Assembly: GCA_905178155.1 (NCBI GenBank)
Contig: CAJINV010000005.1
Coordinates: 1,046,564-1,110,563, forward strand
DNA length: 64,000 bases
Reading direction: 5' to 3'
Source of the DNA: Amoebophrya sp. A120
Lineage: Eukaryota > Sar > Dinophyceae > Syndiniales > Amoebophryaceae
How positions within the stretch are numbered: the first letter of the stretch is position 1; the number at the start of each line of letters is the position of its first letter. This document shows positions 41,464-52,900 of this stretch, piece after piece. A program made the position numbers and the translations under genes. The notes beneath the pieces were generated by a model. The model made no database searches. It worked only from the letters and a program-made list of their open reading frames with translations, and was not told the DNA's origin.

Positions 41464-41802
41464 ATGGTTGCGAAAAATCCACTTGTCCTTTTACGCTTCG
41501 GATCTCCCGACGGAGAGCAAAAATTTACCTCATCACATGTTCCAGCGGCGGTGTCGTTTTTCTTTTTGCTCGCTTGGTTTTTTTTGTCTTTTTCAGCAGC
41601 TGCACACTTTTTTTCGTCGAGGTCGGCGGTTCGGAGAGAAGTTGAGGGGGAGCCATCGTCTGAACGGAGTGCAGGTGCAGCACATGAGCGTCGTCCTTGG
41701 TTGCCGATCGCTCGACATTCAGAACTTTATACTACTGCGATCGATTTGATCGCCTTGCTTGTGCTTCTTGTGATCCACTTTTTCCTTTTCCACAAGCACT
41801 AG
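41464..41802 (+). CDS. Small membrane protein with two predicted helices
   Basis: 112 residues from the ATG of MVAKNPLVLLRF. Hydrophobic helices lie at about 31-52 (AAVSFFFLLAWFFLSFSAAAHFF) and 90-111 (TAIDLIALLVLLVIHFFLF), with a basic/acidic loop between and a short HKH tail. No family recognised. The two strong helices and the compact ORF just before a downstream gene make it plausible, but it could be chance in T-rich sequence. Confidence 0.45.
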   Translation: MVAKNPLVLLRFGSPDGEQKFTSSHVPAAVSFFFLLAWFFLSFSAAAHFFSSRSAVRREVEGEPSSERSAGAAHERRPWLPIARHSELYTTAIDLIALLVLLVIHFFLFHKH

Positions 41803-41865
41803 TTTCGCTTTCTGTTTTCGAAATGTAACATCCTGGTTGATGAAAGATCGTCCTACGCGACTACC

Positions 41866-44800
41866 ATGTCAGCCGGCGCGTCGAATGTGTCTTCGCTGTC
41901 CCGCAAGCAAGCCCAGTTTATCCTGGGGTTCCCCGCGGAAGACGACGTCACGGAAAACAGCGTCCAGAAAGCCTTCAAACGTCTCGCGTTAGTCTTCCAC
42001 CCGGACAAGAGCAAGGATGAGAACAGCAAGTCCAAATTCCAGCAAATCGTCGCCGCGCGCGACCTGCTCGTCGACTGGTGCCGCAGCAGCAAATCCGTTC
42101 TGCACCGGGTGGTTTACGAAGCGACGACCGGGAGGGCGGAGAAGAAACAAGCCGAGCAGCAGAGGACCGCTAGTGCCGCGACCGGGGCGCCGCAGAGTGC
42201 GAGACACGCGTACAGTGGAAATCCGAACGGGACGAACCCCCGCGCCCCCTGGACCGCGTTTTCCGATATCCACCCGCCGAACGGGAGTGCTTCTTCGCAG
42301 ATGCCCGGAGGAGCCGCAGGTCCAGCGTCGCAGAGCAAGTTCTCCACAAGACCGAGCCACCACCCGGACCGGCCGCGACCGGGGTCCGCGGTGCCGGCGG
42401 GCGGGACGTGGTCGGGTAGAAAGGAATTTTTTCCGGAGGGGACGAGGTTTTCGGAGTATTCCACAACCGCATCTAGCACAACCAGGGGGACGACGACGTG
42501 GTCTGAAGCGCCAGGGGCATCGGCAGCATCGGCTTCCTCCGCTACTGGTCATTCATCCTCAAGGTCCGAAAACCTCACGAAGCACAAAGTCTATTGGGAG
42601 TGCTCGGCGTGCAAGGTGAACGAGATGGCGGGACTATCCTACCGGGTGAAGAAGCACTGCATCGAAATTAACCACGCTCACATCTGCGCCTGCGGGTACC
42701 CGTTTTCGTCGCACCGATTGACAACGGGGCAGGATTCGAAGCGGTATAGTTCTTCTGTTAGCTAAAAGTTTGTCATGTAAATGCAATGTGTTGATAGCAT
42801 AGAGTCAGAGTGAGTGATGTGTCTTTCTAGAATGAAAGCCAACCTCAAAAGCTATACACCAAACACCAACCAGAACCAAACGTTACACCTGTGCGGACAG
42901 TGGCTGCGAAAACTTCGAATACGTCTTACCGAATTCCACCGACCTAACTCCATGTCCGACCTGCGGTCACGCGCAGGCGTGCCACTCCACCGTGATCGAG
43001 ACCAAAGAGGTCACCGTCGAGGAGGCGGGTGGAGGCAAAGCAACGTACAGTGCGGCGGGGACTACAGCATCGTCAAAAAGGACCAGTACAGCCAATTCGT
43101 CATCCAATGCAGCGACGCAGAGAATGAAAACGGCCTCTACCGGCCCTGGAGCGCCGGGAGAACAAGATGTGAAGAGGCCGCAGTCCGCAGCAGCTTCTTT
43201 CCTTAAGGAGCACTACGGCACGGCGAAAAAAACGGTTGGCGCGCCGAGGACTGCGGCAGACAAAGTCGTGGATGACTTTGAAGATTTGTTCGCCGCGCCG
43301 GAGGACAGTACGCTTCGGTCTGCCCGCACGCGGCAAGACCCCGAGACGTCGGAACTGTTTCAGAGCTTTCTGAAGGAAACGCTAGGGGAGTGGACCGAGC
43401 CGAACCGCGCGGCCGGCCGGGACCCGACGACGGGCGGGAAGGCCGCGGTGCCGCGGGTATGGAGACCAAAAACGGCGGGCGCGAGGCTGTACAAGGACCA
43501 AACGCCAAGGACGGGGAACAATAAAGAGTCGAATTCGTACCTATTTTGGATTTGATTTTCGGCAGAAAATGAAAAACGCGATAGAAGAGAGCTAATCATT
43601 TTTCTTGCTGTTCCTCCTGTAACCGTAGTATAGTTAAAGGTACTGGTACGTGCTTCCCAAACAAAACTGCACAGCCCCGCTGACTTCCCGGGTTACAACC
43701 GCTGGAGCAACGCGGAGCGCCCGGTTTCTGCCGCGGGTCCCCGGCCGGACCACCGCCCGCTCTCGGCGGTACCCCGACCCGCCAGCGCGGGGAGGATGCG
43801 GCCGGCGAGTGCGCGCAGCACACGGCCGATGAGGGCAAGACCGATGCAGCAGCAGCCAGGCGCCTCTTCAAATGATGCCAAATCGTCTAGTGCAGCGCCG
43901 AAGATCCCCGAGGAATCACCCGAAAAGAGTTCCGCGGAGCCACCTACTCCGACCGGCGGAGGTGAAAATACGAGTAACCCGCCAGACCCGACCCCGGATC
44001 TGGATATCATCGAGGATGACGATGTCACGAGTAGTGACGCCAGTCCGAAAAAATCCTATTCCAACACGACGGTCACTAAGGATTTCAACTTTAGCAACCG
44101 AAAGCGGGAACGGACGCCGTCTGCGACAACCTCGACATCGCAGCAACTACCGCAGACCGGGTTGAACTCGCGGGCGACGCCGTGGCTGAAGGCAGCGGAG
44201 GCTTTGAAAATGGACATCCAGCGGGAGTTGAAAATGCGGCCGAAGGTCATGACGGTGGACCAGTTCAACGACTTCAAAGCGGCGCGGGAAGCGGAAGAAG
44301 GCGGTACGAGTACGACTAGTGCTGGTGGTGGTGCCCCCTCAGCCTCTAAGGAGCAGTCTATTCCGTCGGTGCAGTCGTCTCCCCAAAGACCACAAGTGCC
44401 CATGTCGGCAAGGCAGCATACTTCGCCGGTGCGGAAGAACGCGGGTGGCAGTGGTATGCGATCTTCAAGAGCGTATTCTACTACGGAGGACTACACATCC
44501 GCGGAGCAGATTTCGCCACCGCAGCGGCGACACAGTTTCAGTTCTCTGCGGCCGATGTCTGCGCCGGCCAGTCGCGGGGTTGCCGCGCAAAGACGAATGA
44601 GCGATGGAGAAGTTGTTCTTGAGACTGCAGCACAGGACAGCCAGCCTGCAGACGGGAAAGCAACCGGTCTAAGCCGTGGGGGTGCTACTCCGTTAGACCG
44701 TTACATTGACGGACTCGAGATCAAGGCCGGGGCTGCAAACAAACACTCTAGGAGCAGACTGCGCAAGTTCGCATCGAAGAGCGGTGGAGCAGAACAGAAG

Positions 44801-47800
44801 GACGTCGGTAGAGCGAAGGCAGTGCCGTCCGCAAGCAATACGAAGCTTCAAGGCAGGACTACGACTCCTAGCGGGCAAGAGCAAGAACCAGCAGCCGAGC
44901 CACTTGGAAAAAAGGGAAAAGAAGAAGCGCAACCCACCCGGAACAACTCTCCACTTCTTCGGAACATCGACAGTGACCAGGATGATCTGCTCGATTACAA
45001 CGACGAAAGTGACGGTGAAGTCGACTACATTTTTACCGAGGAAGCGGCAGCGCCGGTGCCCTCTGCCTCACCGTTGAGAAACGCCCGCGAGATGGCAGAA
45101 CAGCAGCAGATTGGCGGATTTGCTAGTACGAAGAGTTCGGGTAGTTTTGCTGCAAGTTGTACAACCGCTGGTCGAGGCGGAGCCTCCGTGAACAAAGTCG
45201 CAGCACGCCAGCCGGACGATTCGCCGATATCGATCTTGGAAGATGAACAAGGGGGAGATCAAGATCAGGATCCGTTTGCGGAGGAGAAAACCTCCGCTGT
45301 TCTCATGGCGGATATTGCGTCGTCCTTCAACGAGCTGAAGGAACATTTGTCGAAAAGTTCTGTTTCATCTTCTTCAAAACAGTCACAAGAACGGTCGAAG
45401 TCGAAGGAAAGCGTCACGTACTCGCAGAATGATTTTCACGCACCCGAGTCTAGCGTGGGCAATGCGTCGGTGGTGCGGGACAGTGAAGAACCACCGCAGG
45501 AGCCTCCTGAGTCTTCCGACACCGACTCAGATGCGGATGTGATTTCGAGACAGAGAGGAATGAAGAAATCCGGCTCACGACTCGAAATGAGTCCGCCACC
45601 TTTCCCGTTCGCGCATGACGAGCCGTTTGAAGTAGGGGGCGAGAAAATAAAGCCAGTGAGCTTGCTCCCTGGCAACACAAGCACTTTTCCCGCTACTTTC
45701 ACATCGCACACAGCATCCAGTGGCTCGATTCATCCCGCTGGTACGATACCTGCAACCGGAACGAACACGGTAGAGACAACAGCCAACCGCTACAAGCAGG
45801 CGGACACGCCGCTTTTCGGCCGGAGCGTGCAGGAGCCAGACTCTGTCGAATTGAACAGTGTCGACTCTGATTCAGACGGGGAGGACGTCGAGCAGGAGCT
45901 TTTGCGAGCAGGAGAAGATGATGGTCGTGAAAACAGTGAAGATGAAGATGTAAAAGTACACGCAGATGAGCCGGACCCAGTTTTGTACTCGGAGGCGACG
46001 CTGATTGCGGGTCTAGAAGAAGAGTTGAAATCCGAAACCAGCATCACGGACCAGAAACACCACCAAAACGCGAATTTTCCCAGCACAAATTTACTTCACC
46101 GTGGGGCTTTCACCACCGGTGGGAGTACGAGCAGCAGTAGTGGTAGTAGTACAACTGCTGCTGCTGCTGTTGCTGGTGCTACCACCTCTTCCCAAACGCA
46201 GACCGCGCGGTCAGCCGCCGCGAAAGCGAGACCGCGACGACCCGCAAGTGCGGCGAGGAGAAACAGTACGCCGCGAGCGACAGGAAGTAGTGGCGCAACC
46301 AGGGACCACCGCCGACGATCAGGAAGACCGAATGCGAGTCCGACTGCAGGAGGAGCTGCTGCGCGTGGTACAACTAGGACAGGTGCAGGGACGAGCTCTG
46401 CTTCCAGTACAGTAGCGAGCAGTGGTACAAGTACTGCGACGACATCAAGGAACCACCCTGGTCGCAGTAGGGCCGCGCGGCCCGTCAGCTCGCGCGGGAC
46501 TAGATCTTCGACAGGAGAACAAGGAGGTTCGTCCTCCTCCACAGGAAAAGCCGGGACTCCGCGCGGGGCGTCCGGTGCTTCGAGCGCGAAGTTGAAGTTT
46601 CACTCGGACCAGCGAGTGGAACAACGGAAGGAATACAACACGGAAGCTGATGCGAAACGCGCGCAGCAAACGCCACGGGAGCAGGCCGGGCAGTGGGCCG
46701 CGCCGAAGGACGGGCCGACGGTGCACTGTGGGGGTTTGGGTCCGTGGGAGAACGGGCTCCGGAGCAGCAGCTCGCCGGTGCCAGCAGCGAAAGCGAAAGT
46801 TGAGGAGCCGAAGACCGAGGATGTAGCTGTTGATGGAAATGACGTTGATAATGGTATCGCGAAGAAGACCGCGAGTAAGGAACCTGCGGATCATGCACCA
46901 CAAGCAGGTGAAAGCGTAAAACCTCCTTTAACCCTGCCGCTCCCGAAAGAAGACAAGGGTCCCCCCAGTGGCCACGTTTTCGTGATGGACGATTCTCCTC
47001 CAGTTTACAGCGAAACTGCAAGCTACAAGACCGTAAAATCCGCAACCACAACAGCACCCCCAGCCCCTCCGCCGCGACCGACTTCCGCGATGAGCGGCAG
47101 CATGACGGCGAGACAGATAAATCCGCCAAGAGCCAAACCCTTTTACCACCTTTTCGGTGTTGGGAGCAACACCGCGCGACCGCAATCCGCGAGGCCTGGC
47201 GGATCTTCCACCAACGACGACGATGACGGCGACTTTATCACCGTGCCTTGGTGGCAACGGATGCACGGTAAGCAGACGCAGCAGCGCGCCGCGGCGCAGG
47301 CGGCGAATGCGGAAAAGATCAAGATCATGAAGGCATGGCAGAAGGAGAAGAAGCAGTTACTCGCGGAGACGGAAACGGCGTTGGTTTTTACCGATCCGTT
47401 CGCGCAGACGGTGTTCCGGGTGCGGAACAGTTTCAATCAGCAGGAAGCAGGCGTGATTGATGAAAGCTCGGAACCGGCGTCGTCGCCCGGGAAGCAGATG
47501 CCTGTGGTAGCAGATTCTGAGCGGAAGGAGGGCATGGAAAAGCAAAACACGCAAAGGATTCCACTTCAACAGCACCAAAGCCAACCAGGTGCACCGCGAC
47601 CGGGATCTGCGGCGGGATTTCACAGTTACAGCAGCAATTGGAACACAACCGCGACCTCTACCTCGCGTCCGAGTTCCGCGGCGGGCGTCCGAAGAGAGGC
47701 ACGTCCGTTTAACGAGGAGCTCAGTACCTCTCCCTCTGCGAAGCAGTGCAAGTTTGTGCCGCAGTCTGCGGCGAGACGCTTTGACGCCCCTCCATTTGGG

Positions 47801-49260
47801 CAGGAAACCAGGCCGCGCGAGCGACCAGGGTCCGCCGGAAGCAATATGCGAGCGAAATTGCGATACACCCACCGGCAAATCCGGGATGAGCTGATGCAGC
47901 AGTACGAAAAGGAGAAGGAGGAGAAGGAAAGACAGAACCATGCGAAAGCCGCTGCGGGCAGCAATGTAGTAGAACAGGCACATCAAACGCCCGGAAATCC
48001 GTACGCGCCGATTTCCGGGGCGAGGGCGAATGCGAACCTGAATCCGAACCCCTCTACAACCGGTAGCAGTACCCCACACGCGACTCGACCACGGCCGCAG
48101 TCCGCCTTCGGAAACCGAAACTTCATCCGGGAGAACCGGGAGATCGGGACAATTTTGAAGAACGCGAGACGGCGAATTCAGGGGGAAATGGAAGACGAAG
48201 AAAACGTCGAGTCGCACTTTTTCGTCAACGATGAGCTGCAGAGACGCTGGTTTGGAACTGGATCCGGTGGAGCGGGAGGAGTAGATCAAGACTACGATCA
48301 TGTCGTTGGAGCTGCTGCTGCTGCAGCAGGACCTTCTGCCGCAACCGTGAAAGCACAGCACGTGGCTTCAAAGCCGAGCTTCGTAGCACCACCGGCGACC
48401 ACATCCCGGCCGCAGGGGAACAAGAATGTGAAAGTTCAGTTAACAACAGAGCAGATCCACGCCGATTTTGAGGCGCAGTTTGCGAAGTCCACGTTTGTCG
48501 AGGGAGAACACTCGCTATCGCCTATCCTGAGTAAAAACGTACCCGCACCAGAGTTGTAATGTAGATTTGCAAAGACAGGAAGACTTGTAATGCGCATCAC
48601 CATGAGAGCCATTTTCAATCGTGTTTTGGAATTTGTGATGCTGTGAACAGGATGAGCCGATGAATCTGTGATGCGGCTGCACTTGCTAACCTGCACTACA
48701 CTGCAGAGTGCAACTTGTCATGCGTGACTCACAAAACTCCTAGGTTTGTGCTGCAAAATCCCCATCCTGACTCTGGTGTGGGTACGTTTTTACTCAGGAT
48801 ATCGCCGGAAAAGGAAAGCCGAGCTGTACGCAATCATGGAGCGGATTTTGGAAGGGAGCTGATCGAGATGACTTCGGTCGACGACAAGGAGGAATTTTCA
48901 CCTCAGGACAAATCGGTTGTGGAACAGGAAGATAGGGCTTGGGCGGCTATCAAATGTAAAAACGTCTGGGTCTGGAAGAATGCAACTTGTGATGCTGCAT
49001 TTGGATTCCAAAAAAATCTGTATTACATGAGTACCAAAGGGAATGCAATTTTTGCTACGCTGAGAAGGCATCTGTCATGCGGAATAGGCATCCAGAAGCG
49101 TTCAAAAAATCTGTATTACTAGGGTATGCATCGCAGAGACAGACATCATGGCTCATGCAAAACGTGCATGACAAACCTCGCATTCATCCAGACCCAGACA
49201 TTTTTACATTTGATAGCGGCCGGACTGCTGCAAAAGTTTTATCGGGAACAGCACCAGTAA
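41866..49260 (+). CDS. DnaJ, zinc-ribbon and RPxSA-repeat protein
   Basis: Exons 41866-42743, 42874-43536, 43675-48522, 48807-48947 and 49221-49260 total 6570 bases, exactly 2190 codons (2189 residues). Introns 42744-42873 and 43537-43674 are GT-AG; the last two are introners. An N-terminal J domain (residues about 10-75) has the HPD motif in VFHPDKSKD, so it should stimulate an Hsp70. Around 245-330 lie Cys/His clusters (WECSACKV, HICACG, YTCADSGC, PCPTCG) typical of zinc ribbons. The remaining 1800 residues are disordered, with at least 14 RPxSA motifs spread along the whole protein (RPASA, RPQSA, RPGSA, RPSSA, RPMSA). Near the end a helical segment (IRDELMQQYEKEKEEKE) occurs. The 3' half was separable as its own open frame, but frame-perfect junctions join it. 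Start codon gives the J domain helix I directly. Confidence 0.82.
48523..48801. mobile_element. Introner, family 2
   Basis: 279-bp element, duplication TCGCC at 48518-48522 and 48802-48806. Ends TATCCTGAGTAAAAACGTAC and GTACGTTTTTACTCAGGATA are a perfect 20-base inverted repeat. Without removal the frame stops at 48559. Removal joins EHSLSP to EKESRAV in frame. Confidence 0.94.
48948..49215. mobile_element. Introner, family 1
   Basis: 268-bp element, duplication GCGGC at 48943-48947 and 49216-49220. Ends TATCAAATGTAAAAACGTCT and AGACATTTTTACATTTGATA. Removal joins RAWAA to GLLQKFYREQHQ and the stop at 49258-49260. Confidence 0.92.
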
Positions 49261-49977
49261 CGAGATTCACTAGAGATTCTTGTTGTCTGTGCATGACGAC
49301 GGGGACGGAATGCGGTGGGAATTAAAAAGTAGGTTTACACCACAATGCTGCGCTTTTTCACGTTTCTTTGTTTCTATCTTGTACAATTGATGAAATCTAC
49401 TTTGAGTTGTCGTGAATGTTGAAATTACGCAGTCGACCCTTAATATTTATCATGATGAGCTTCAATGAACTTCTTTGCTCGACTGCTATTGTCAAATAGA
49501 GTCAGTTTTTATCTCAATCATTCCAGTATGATCACAAATGCGAATGCATCTAACGTGCTGCTTCAGACAGAGTGAACAGTAACCGAAAGCGAGCGTTGTG
49601 TACTAAAAATGTTTTTTTCGTAAGGCTAAGGAAAAGAGTAAACGTGCTTTTGATATTTATGAGTCAAGAAATCTTCTAACGCCATGCTCATTGCAGTGTC
49701 GTTATCGCCATCGGACAAAGGCCAACGACTTTTGCGTTCCCACCCATGTTCACACGATTAGATACAATTTGTGTCAGTGCTAGAAGCACAAGGAGAAAAA
49801 GAGGCAAAACGGAGCTGCGCGCACGGCATGAGAGCTACCTACACAAAACGCAATCGAGGTGACGAAAGAATATCCACCAACTTCAAAAAGGCGCGGCCAG
49901 TTGTACTAGATTCCCTCCGACGAGCGAGTCAGGCCCACACTAGCGGGCCGTGAAGCTCGTTTCCACATCGTTCACGT
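49261..49977. other. Intergenic, no gene recognised
   Basis: Spacer before the Patched-like gene. A 60-codon open frame at 49771-49953 has no recognised family and does not join in frame to the downstream gene in an obvious way. Confidence 0.45.
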
Positions 49978-52900
49978 ATGGCGCCAATTCTGCCTCAAAA
50001 GCGGCAGGTGCGCTCGGCCAATGGAAGGTTTTTTTCTTCTGATAATCCACGTCCGTTAAAAATGAGTCCGAGCAGCACATCGCTGGAACGAGATCTTTCC
50101 TCTTCTCTAAACATGCTGTGGCCGTGGAAGTGGCTACCAAGCGCAGCGGACGCGACGCGGCAAAGGTGGGCCAAGGTCACAGCTACTGCTTTGAACGGGA
50201 CGAGCAAGCCGACCGTGTTCACCGCGGTTTCTCTGCTTGTCGTCCTCTTTCTCTTCTCGCTCCCCTTCATCCTCCGAGTGTCAAAGGGGACCTTGAGCCG
50301 CGAAAACCCCGACGGGCTCTTCGTCTTTTTCGGTTTCGAACTGTACGATCGGCCGGACGCGTTCTATTCTCACTACACTTCGGAGAAAACTTACCTGCTG
50401 GAGGAGCAGCGGGATGCGTACGAGCAATCGTTCCAGAACGAAACCTACCAGGGTGCTCTACGACGTGATGGTGTGGAGTTTAACGAGTGCAAGACTGTGG
50501 CGGGGAGTGCGAGTGCCTCAGCCGCAAGCTCTACTTCACACAGAAGTAGCACACCAACGGTAAAGACCGCCCGCGCGCTGCGGAAGCGGTCGTCTATCAA
50601 GCTGGCGTACCGCACCACCGTCGCCACATCCTCCGCACAGGCGACAACATCAAGTTCTGCGTCGTCTGGTGCCAGCAGTTCGGCGTCGAGTGCAACAGTT
50701 CAAAACGAACCTGCGTCGCTTTGTAGCGACGCTGCGCTAGAGGAGATCTGGCGGTTCGACGACTGGCTGCGGAATTGGCGGTCGTCGAAGAATTTTCAGT
50801 GGAACCCGGATTTCTGTCCGACAGCAACAGATGCGAAATTTAAGCGCGAATCTTGCCTCGCCGACTACAAACAAACCTGTGGCGCGTACAAACCGGGAAC
50901 GGATAAAACGGTGGCGCACGAAGTCTGCAAAAGCGGCTTCACGACGCACCAGTGTCACTGCAAAGCGGCGACGAGCACAGCAGCAAACACTTGCAGGTCT
51001 GTCGATACGATCTTGTCAGCGGATGTAGGTTCTTCAAGTACGTCGATTGGCGCAACGTCGCAGAGCACGACTACAGGCACTGCTTCCCGCACTGATACCA
51101 AAGACCTCGAGATGCTCCGGAACGCGTTCCTCCCAAGCCGGCAATACTGCGAAATCGACCCGACCGCCATCGCGAATCTGGAGTGCACGGATCGCGTCAG
51201 GGATCCGCGGGACGGGAAACTCTATTCATCCCTTCCCTGTAGCCCGGCCGTTGGAGCGAAGCAAGGGGAGCCGGTGGACCAAGTCGGACCAGGGTACTGG
51301 TGCGGTAAAAGGGCGTTCATTTCGCCGGTCGCGTTCCACAAGCGGCCCTTGATCGAATTAGACGCAACGTCGGACTACTGGAGCACCTACAGGTCCGTGA
51401 TCGACAGCGCAGCGTACTCGCAAGTGCTAGATCGGGGGTTGCCATCCTCGAGCCCGCCTGCCATGGTGCAGTACGCGGAAGCGAAGGTGTTTGTTTCGCA
51501 GCTCGTGCCCGACATCATGCTGAAGGCGGACCGAGTGGACGAAAGGCCAAGTTGCTTCAAGGACAAAGCGTGTCTCAAACACGCGAACCAGTGTCCAACT
51601 GCAGCGCTGGTTTTGCGGAAATTTCCGAACGCAACTGGGGAAATTACTGTGAATGGCTTCGGGGCTGCCGCTGCAAAGTGTCCTGCTAGTGCTACTGCGG
51701 CGACGTCGAGCAGGCGGCAATTATCATCTTCCGACAGTTGCACCATCGCGGCTTCAGGCAGCGCGGTCTCTGTGGCGGATCTGGGCGTGCACGGGATCAG
51801 TTCCTGCGCAAACGTCACGGTGGAACATTGTCTACGCAACACGGGAACCAGTTGTGATTTTGTCTCAAGTTCCTGCAGGAAGCACTGCGACGATCTGCTC
51901 GCGCAAACCTGTTCTGCTGCGCCGGATTCCTTCTGCGGCCAATTTTCGAACGAAGCTGACCCGGGAAGCCAGGACAAAACACTTTGTGAATCGCTGACAA
52001 ACCAGCAATCCTGTTCGGCCAGCGGCTGCCAGTGGGTCTCAACGCAGATGCTGACGGAGATCGGCCGTGCAGGGACGGAGCAAGCAAAGTGCGTTGCCTG
52101 TAAGAATCACAACAACTACTTTCAGATCGTCGCTAGCCTCTTACCGGCACCTGCCTCGTCCTGCGCCGCGCACGCCGACCCCTGTGCGTGCGTTGCGTCT
52201 CTCCCAGGTGTGGATTTCTGTGGCATGCCTTACGCTGCGGTGGACTTCTGTCCGCAACTCTGCGCTGCTCGTCCAAACTCCTGTGCCAACGTCGCTGCTT
52301 CTGGGTTCGTCGAGGTGGCGAAGGAGCAGGAGCTCGCTGGGAATCAGCACAAGAAGACCTGCGATCTGTACCACGCGAGCGAAACGAATTGTAAGAAAGC
52401 GGGCTGTTCGTGGCAGTCGACCTGGGACCGCGGGAATCTAGACGCCGGCGGACACGATTTCGCTGCTTCCGGTGCCACGAAGCGGTGCTTTCCCTGCGAA
52501 AACTTGCAGAAAGAACCTTATCTAAAAGACTTCGCAGGCCTCGCTGTCACTCCCTGCGCAACGAGTCCCGACCCGTGTGCGTGTCTCGCGCCGCTCGCGA
52601 GTAGCGTGTGCGCCATGACGCAAGTACAGTCCTGGTGGATGTGTCCACATTTGTGTCCGCAACACGCGACGTCGTGTGCGAACGTGCAAAGTACGGGTTT
52701 TGAAGAGCTACCGAGGCCGGAACTTGCGGTCCCCGGATCGCAATCGCCCGTCCACTGCGGCAACGTCCTGTCTGCCACCACGTCCGCCGCGGCTGCCGCT
52801 CTCGCCGGGCCACTGACCGACATGACCATGATTCAGAACGCGATCGGACTTTGCCTGCTCAATGGGTGCACCTACGTCGCTGCGCCGGAAATTGGGCAGT

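Noticed and set aside
47357-48361. 334-codon minus-strand open frame
   Set aside because: Lies within the long DnaJ-RPxSA exon, whose plus-strand frame continues through frame-perfect junctions on both sides.
43796-48559. Independent gene of 1587 codons starting MRPASARS
   Set aside because: The frame is open upstream with sensible protein sequence, a GT-AG intron 43537-43674 links it to the DnaJ exons in frame, and the stop at 48559 lies inside an introner.
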